Shown: positions 60,317 to 64,000 of the stretch, in pieces
How positions within the stretch are numbered: position 1 is the stretch's first letter
Layout of the letters: each line of letters starts with the position of its first letter
Source of the DNA: Saccharospirillum salsuginis
Lineage (GTDB): Bacteria > Pseudomonadota > Gammaproteobacteria > Pseudomonadales > Natronospirillaceae
NCBI RefSeq assembly: GCF_014651855.1
Contig: NZ_BMXR01000007.1
Coordinates: forward strand, 1-64,000
Reading direction: 5' to 3'
Length of the DNA: 64,000 nt
Translations under genes and position numbers: made by a program
The notes under the pieces: generated by a model
Seen by the model: only the letters and a program-made list of their open reading frames with translations
What the model was told of the DNA's origin: nothing
Database searches by the model: none

Positions 60317-60975
60317 CCACCGTAGCCGTTTTCGGCGATTTACAACCGCAGGACCTGCTTTTCCTGGGCGAGGCTGCCTTGCGTACTCTGTTGATTTCCA
60401 GTGTGGCCATCGCGACCGGAAGTCTGGCGGGCATTGTCTTCGGCTGGATGATGGCGGCCGGCAACCGGACGGTGCAGTTCGCGATGAATGCACTGCTGGA
60501 TATTTTTCGCAGTGTGCCCTTGCTGATTCAGCTCATCCTGTTCGATGCCTTCGTCTCCATCGCCGGGTTTCCGATGCCGGCTTTTTGGTCGGGCACTATG
60601 GTTTTGTCCGTCTACACCTCGGCCCTGGTGGCTTCGGTGGCACGCGGCGGTATCGAGTCCGTGCCGGCCTCCCTGCGCCGCGCCAGCCGGTCGTTGGGGC
60701 TGAGCTACTGGCAGGACATGCGGTATGTCGTCTGGCCGGTCGGGCTGAGATCGGTATTCCCGTCCTGGGTCGGGGTATCGCTCAGCGTGATGAAGGACTC
60801 CGCCCTGGTGTCCGTCATCGGGTACATCGAGTTGCTCAAGGCGTCCCAGATTCTCATCACCCGCACAGCGGAAACCTTCTTCATTCTGGGTATCGCGGGT
60901 CTGTTTTATTTTGCTCTGTCATTTCCGCTGTCCCGGGCCGGGCAGTACGTGGAAAGAAGGTGGCAACAGTCATGA
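60313..60975 (+). CDS. Amino-acid ABC transporter permease (second)
   Basis: A 220-residue permease of the same type: LGEAALRTLLISSVAIATGSLAGIVFGWMM, LLDIFRSVPLLIQLILF and RGGIESVPASLRRASRSLGLSYWQDMRYVVWP. It overlaps the first permease gene (ATGA) and the ATPase gene (ATGA), so the three are translationally coupled. Confidence 0.88.
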   Translation: MTTVAVFGDLQPQDLLFLGEAALRTLLISSVAIATGSLAGIVFGWMMAAGNRTVQFAMNALLDIFRSVPLLIQLILFDAFVSIAGFPMPAFWSGTMVLSVYTSALVASVARGGIESVPASLRRASRSLGLSYWQDMRYVVWPVGLRSVFPSWVGVSLSVMKDSALVSVIGYIELLKASQILITRTAETFFILGIAGLFYFALSFPLSRAGQYVERRWQQS

Positions 60976-61694
60976 TTAGTGTGAAAAACGTTCGTAAGTC
61001 CTTCGGCGATGTCGAAGTGTTGAAAGGCATCGATCTGGAAGTGAACCAGGGTGAAGTCCTGTCGGTCATCGGCGCCTCCGGTTCCGGCAAGTCGACGCTG
61101 CTGTATTGCATCAACGGTCTGGAACCCGTTCAACAGGGCGTGATCGAAGTGGACGGCATGAGCGTTCACGACAAGAAGACCAACCTGAATCACTTGCGCC
61201 AGAAGATCGGCATGGTGTTTCAGCAGTGGAATGCCTTCCCGCACCTGACCACCCTGGAAAATGTGGCCCTGGCGCCGCGAAAGGTGAAAACGCTGCCCAA
61301 GGCGGAAGCCGAGGCTCTGGCGGAAAGCCAACTGAAGCACGTCGGGCTCGGCGACAAAATGCACCTCTATCCCAACGCCTTGTCCGGCGGTCAGCAACAG
61401 CGATTGGCCATTGCGAGAGCCCTGGCGATGGAGCCGAATTACATGCTGTTCGACGAGGCGACTTCCGCGCTGGACCCCGAACTGGTCGGCGAGGTGCTCG
61501 ATACCATGCGCCTGTTGGCGGAAGAGGGGATGACCATGATCGTCGTCACCCACGAGATGGGGTTTTCCCGGGATGTCTCGGATCGCGTTGCCTTTTTCCA
61601 CAAGGGGGTCATCGAGGAAATCGGCGAACCCGAGCAGGTGTTCGGTCAGCCGTCGAGCGAACACCTGCAAAAATTTCTCGCCAAGGTTCGTTAA
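60972..61694 (+). CDS. Amino-acid ABC transporter ATP-binding protein
   Basis: A 240-residue ATPase of the GlnQ/HisP type: Walker A GASGSGKST, Q-loop MVFQQWNAFPHLT, signature LSGGQQQRLAIARAL, Walker B YMLFDEATSALDPE and switch His in VVTHEMGFSRDVSDRV. Starts at ATG 60972 within the stop of the second permease. A paralogous AraC gene follows after 12 bases, apparently on the same transcript. Confidence 0.92.
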   Translation: MISVKNVRKSFGDVEVLKGIDLEVNQGEVLSVIGASGSGKSTLLYCINGLEPVQQGVIEVDGMSVHDKKTNLNHLRQKIGMVFQQWNAFPHLTTLENVALAPRKVKTLPKAEAEALAESQLKHVGLGDKMHLYPNALSGGQQQRLAIARALAMEPNYMLFDEATSALDPELVGEVLDTMRLLAEEGMTMIVVTHEMGFSRDVSDRVAFFHKGVIEEIGEPEQVFGQPSSEHLQKFLAKVR

Positions 61695-61706
61695 GAGGTC
61701 GATGCC

Positions 61707-62477
61707 ATGCGGGATGCCGTGAGCAAATTGATGCGGATGCCGCAGCAGCCCGATCACCACCATCACACCCATCATCAGCTTGTGCTGGGTATCGAAGGGC
61801 AGGCGGTGTTCGATCTGTTGGGCGGTGGCGAAAGCCGGATCGCGCTGGGAGACGGCTGCCTGGTTCCATCGCAATGCGAGCATCAGTTTCAAGGGTCGCA
61901 CGCCAACCGGATGCTGGTGGTGAACTTCGAACCCGGTGGTGTGTTTCAGAATGAACTGGAGCGGGAGATGCTGCAGCAGCTGTTTTTCAGGCCGCTGTAT
62001 ATTTCCGTCGATGCGCAGTTTTGCGATCTGTTGAAAGCTCTGGCGTATGAATTGCACCAGTCCGGATCGGCCGCGCACATACAGCATCACATTCGTTCGC
62101 TGATGCTCTACTCACTGTATGAGCGCGTGGTGGGGCGGCAACCGGAAGCAGCCTCCGGCCATGATCGACTGAATCTGACCCGGCTGGATGAGTACATTCA
62201 GGCTCACCTGCATGAAAAAATTCAGGTCGCACAATTGGCGGAACTGTGCCATATGAGCGTGAGTCGATTTCATGCCTGTTTTCGGGAGCGAACCCGCTTG
62301 TCCCCGTACCAATACGTCATGAAACGTCGTGTTGAGCGAGCGGCCTGGCTTCTGCAATCGACTTCCCTGCCGGTCAGCGAAGTCGCCGGTAGAACCGGGT
62401 TCGTCAGTCGCAGCTCCCTGAATGTGGCCATCAAGCGGGAGTTCGATGTCTCACCGGTTAAGCTGCGCAGGGATTAG
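61707..62477 (+). CDS. AraC regulator, paralogue of the 52255-53043 protein
   Basis: A 256-residue protein with a His-rich opening (PDHHHHTHHQLVLGIEGQAVF), IALGDGCLVPSQCEHQF and a C-terminal two-HTH domain (IQVAQLAELCHMSVSRFHACFRERTRLSPYQYVMKRR; VSEVAGRTGFVSRSSLNVAIKREFDVSPVKLR). Similar to the AraC protein before putA along its whole length. Lying 12 bases after the ABC ATPase gene, it probably controls that transporter, and may feed back on it. Confidence 0.83.
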   Translation: MRDAVSKLMRMPQQPDHHHHTHHQLVLGIEGQAVFDLLGGGESRIALGDGCLVPSQCEHQFQGSHANRMLVVNFEPGGVFQNELEREMLQQLFFRPLYISVDAQFCDLLKALAYELHQSGSAAHIQHHIRSLMLYSLYERVVGRQPEAASGHDRLNLTRLDEYIQAHLHEKIQVAQLAELCHMSVSRFHACFRERTRLSPYQYVMKRRVERAAWLLQSTSLPVSEVAGRTGFVSRSSLNVAIKREFDVSPVKLRRD

Positions 62478-62599
62478 CGGTATCTCTTGAGAGGTATATG
62501 TGACGCGGTTTTTAAAGGTTTTTGGCATAAGTTGATCCGCGTCAACTCCCGGCACTCGCCTACCTTGTACATTAGTAAAAACTAAATAAGGAGGCGATT

Positions 62600-62944
62600 A
62601 TGAACGCAATGCTCGACAACCTGAAAGCCCTGACTCCCAGCCTGATTGCTTTACGCAAAGATCGGCCGGACATGTACGATGCCTTTCAATCGGTAGGCAA
62701 GACAGTCTACAAAGACGGGGAAATCTCTCATCTGAACAAGGAACTGATGGCGACGGCGATCGCTCTCAGCCAAAAATGCGACCCCTGCATCGCGCATCAT
62801 GTGAAGGCCCTGGTGCGCATGGGGGTGACTCGCGGCGCTTTTGAGGAAATGCTGGAAGTCGTGGTGCAGATGGGCGGTGGCCCGGGCTTGATGAAAGCCG
62901 GGGAAGCCCTTGGCGTATTCGACGAGCTGACGAAAAAAGACTGA
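62600..62944 (+). CDS. Carboxymuconolactone decarboxylase family (AhpD-like) protein
   Basis: A 114-residue protein. ELMATAIALSQKCDPCIAHHVKALVRMG has the redox CxxC and the following His of AhpD-like alkylhydroperoxidases. AAGGAGG precedes ATG 62600. Helical, with a MGGGPGLMKAGEAL closing part. Possibly a small antioxidant enzyme; the substrate is open. Confidence 0.88.
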   Translation: MNAMLDNLKALTPSLIALRKDRPDMYDAFQSVGKTVYKDGEISHLNKELMATAIALSQKCDPCIAHHVKALVRMGVTRGAFEEMLEVVVQMGGGPGLMKAGEALGVFDELTKKD

Positions 62945-62962
62945 CGCTGGATTGACTGGATT

Positions 62963-62990
62963 AAAAAAGGCTCCTTTGGGAGCCTTTTTT
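62963..62990. terminator. Bidirectional terminator
   Basis: AAAAAAGGCTCC (62963-62974), loop TTTG, GGAGCCTTTTTT (62979-62990). A-run on one side and T-run on the other serve both the AhpD-like gene and the convergent nhaD gene. Confidence 0.93.
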
Positions 62991-63066
62991 GTACATGGAC
63001 GTACTTATACTGCGGGTACAGGGCGGTCCGACGTTGCGGGGTGCGGGAGCCGTGTTTGACTGCCCG

Positions 63067-64000
63067 CTACACCATCATCTGATACGTAAACGCACCGGCC
63101 ACATAGCCCAGCAGCGCCAGTGGGGTGATGTATTTGAGATACCAGAAGAAGTTGATGCGTTCCATCCCCATAGCGGCGACGCCCGCCGCCGAGCCGATGA
63201 TCAGACAACTGCCGCCGGTACCGGCCGAATACGCCAGGAATTCCCAGGTCGGGTGATCGGTCGGGTATACGCTGAGGTCGTACATGCCCATGGTGGCGGC
63301 AACCAGGGGAACGTTGTCGATGACGGCGGACATCAGGCCGATCAGGAACACAATCACGTTGATGTTGCCGATCGTCTCGTCGAGCCAGACCGCGAGATGA
63401 TGCAACAGGCCGGTCGCCTCCAGCGACGAGACGGCCAGCAGAATGCCGAGGAAGAACAGGACGCTCGGTGTATCGATGCGCTTCAGGATACGGGTGATGT
63501 GGAGCTCGGTGTCGTCGTCGTAATCCGCGCGGTGATGAATGATTTCACTGACCACCCAGAGTACGGACAGACTGAGCAGCATGCCCATGAACGGGGGCAA
63601 GTGGGTGAGTGTTTTGAAAATCGGTACGAACAGCAGGCCGCCGACGCCGACACCGAAAATGATGTTGCGATGGCGTTTGGTGACGATGTCGACTTCGTGC
63701 TGGTGCACGCGCTGTGGCGGCTTCACGTTCTGACCGCGTTGCGACCAGCTTAACCAGAGCATGGGCACGATCGCGCAGACCAGTGACGGGATGATCAGCG
63801 TCTTGATGATGGCCAGTGTGGTGATCTGGCCGCCGATCCAGAGCATGGTGGTGGTGACGTCGCCAATCGGCGACCAGGCTCCGCCGGCATTTGCCGCGAC
63901 CACGATGATCCCGGCGAAAAACAAACGTTCCTGTCGGCTGGCGATCAGTTTGCGGATCAGGGAAATCATCACGATGGTCGTGGTCAGGTTGTCCAGAGCA
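63067..64000 (-). CDS. nhaD: NhaD-type Na+/H+ antiporter (partial, N-terminus outside window)
   Basis: The C-terminal 311 or so residues of an NhaD antiporter; the frame is open at the window edge, so the first one-third is missing. Typical segments: LDNLTTTIVM at the edge, GIIVVAANAGGAWSPIGDVTTTMLWI, LFFLGILLAVSSLEATGLL, MSAVIDNVPLVAATMGMY and AYSAGTGGSCLIIGSAAGVAAMGME. The conserved DN-TT and DNVPL Asp residues fit ion transport. NhaD proteins export sodium at alkaline pH in halophiles, in keeping with the other salt-related genes. Confidence 0.93.
   Translation of the reverse strand, partial: ALDNLTTTIVMISLIRKLIASRQERLFFAGIIVVAANAGGAWSPIGDVTTTMLWIGGQITTLAIIKTLIIPSLVCAIVPMLWLSWSQRGQNVKPPQRVHQHEVDIVTKRHRNIIFGVGVGGLLFVPIFKTLTHLPPFMGMLLSLSVLWVVSEIIHHRADYDDDTELHITRILKRIDTPSVLFFLGILLAVSSLEATGLLHHLAVWLDETIGNINVIVFLIGLMSAVIDNVPLVAATMGMYDLSVYPTDHPTWEFLAYSAGTGGSCLIIGSAAGVAAMGMERINFFWYLKYITPLALLGYVAGAFTYQMMV

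Overview
The window is a chromosomal stretch of about 60% GC from a Gram-negative, aerobic, salt-adapted gammaproteobacterium. An oceanospirillalean such as a Saccharospirillum relative would fit, but that placement is inference from gene content. The content includes an ectoine-catabolism operon, an NhaD Na+/H+ antiporter, Na+/proline uptake, assimilatory nitrate reduction under sigma54/NtrC-type promoters, periplasmic c-type cytochromes and many AraC-family regulators. I saw no rRNA, tRNA, phage, insertion sequence or CRISPR array. Dispersed palindromic repeats of five kinds fill many intergenic gaps.

Left part (1-18.8 kb): a di-heme oxidoreductase / imelysin / DUF1513 operon; an FMN riboswitch in front of a DMT-family transporter (probable riboflavin importer RibN); a DUF1631 gene; a membrane-anchored AraC regulator; a beta-helix lipoprotein paired with an SO2930-type diheme cytochrome; an Mpo1-like protein; a methyltransferase; an outer-membrane-barrel/SPOR-like protein; a TSUP transporter; a TfoX-like protein; a scar made of two gene fragments beside a DUF488 gene; and a DUF4177-yidD-TM2 operon.

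Middle (19-34.5 kb): the ectoine degradation operon doeB2-doeD-doeA-doeC, a TetR regulator divergent from a DUF6463/FAD-monooxygenase pair with three operator-like palindromes between them, a secreted endonuclease I with two pre-peptidase domains, an SDR reductase, an AraC regulator, a YegD-type Hsp70, a ChaN/TIKI-like protein, a GFA-family protein and a secreted hypothetical protein.

Nitrogen part (34.5-52 kb): all minus strand. An oxidoreductase-nirB-nirD-nasA operon (nitrate to ammonium), an nrtA-nrtB-ATPase nitrate importer operon, and the nasS-nasT sensor/antiterminator pair. Both operons start with a sigma54-type -24/-12 element followed by a leader that ends in an intrinsic terminator. 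In both leaders a small hairpin with hexaloop AnnGGC overlaps the 5' arm of the terminator, which is what an ANTAR protein (NasT) recognises. Between the two operons lie unrelated genes: CPXCG protein, ArsR/SRPBCC pair with TCAACC-N4-GGTTGA operators, amidase, DUF1761, DUF1289 and a sensor-like membrane protein.

Right part (52-64 kb): a proline/amino-acid utilisation block, putA (no DNA-binding domain), putP and a polar amino-acid ABC transporter, bracketed by two paralogous AraC regulators. An AhpD-like protein and the 3'-terminal part of nhaD, which runs off the window, complete it.

The most unusual non-coding element is a roughly 110-bp palindrome present three times (154-261, 9546-9656, 12967-13081). 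Its 55-bp centre is conserved, but its 27-30 bp arms are different in each copy while remaining complementary within each copy.
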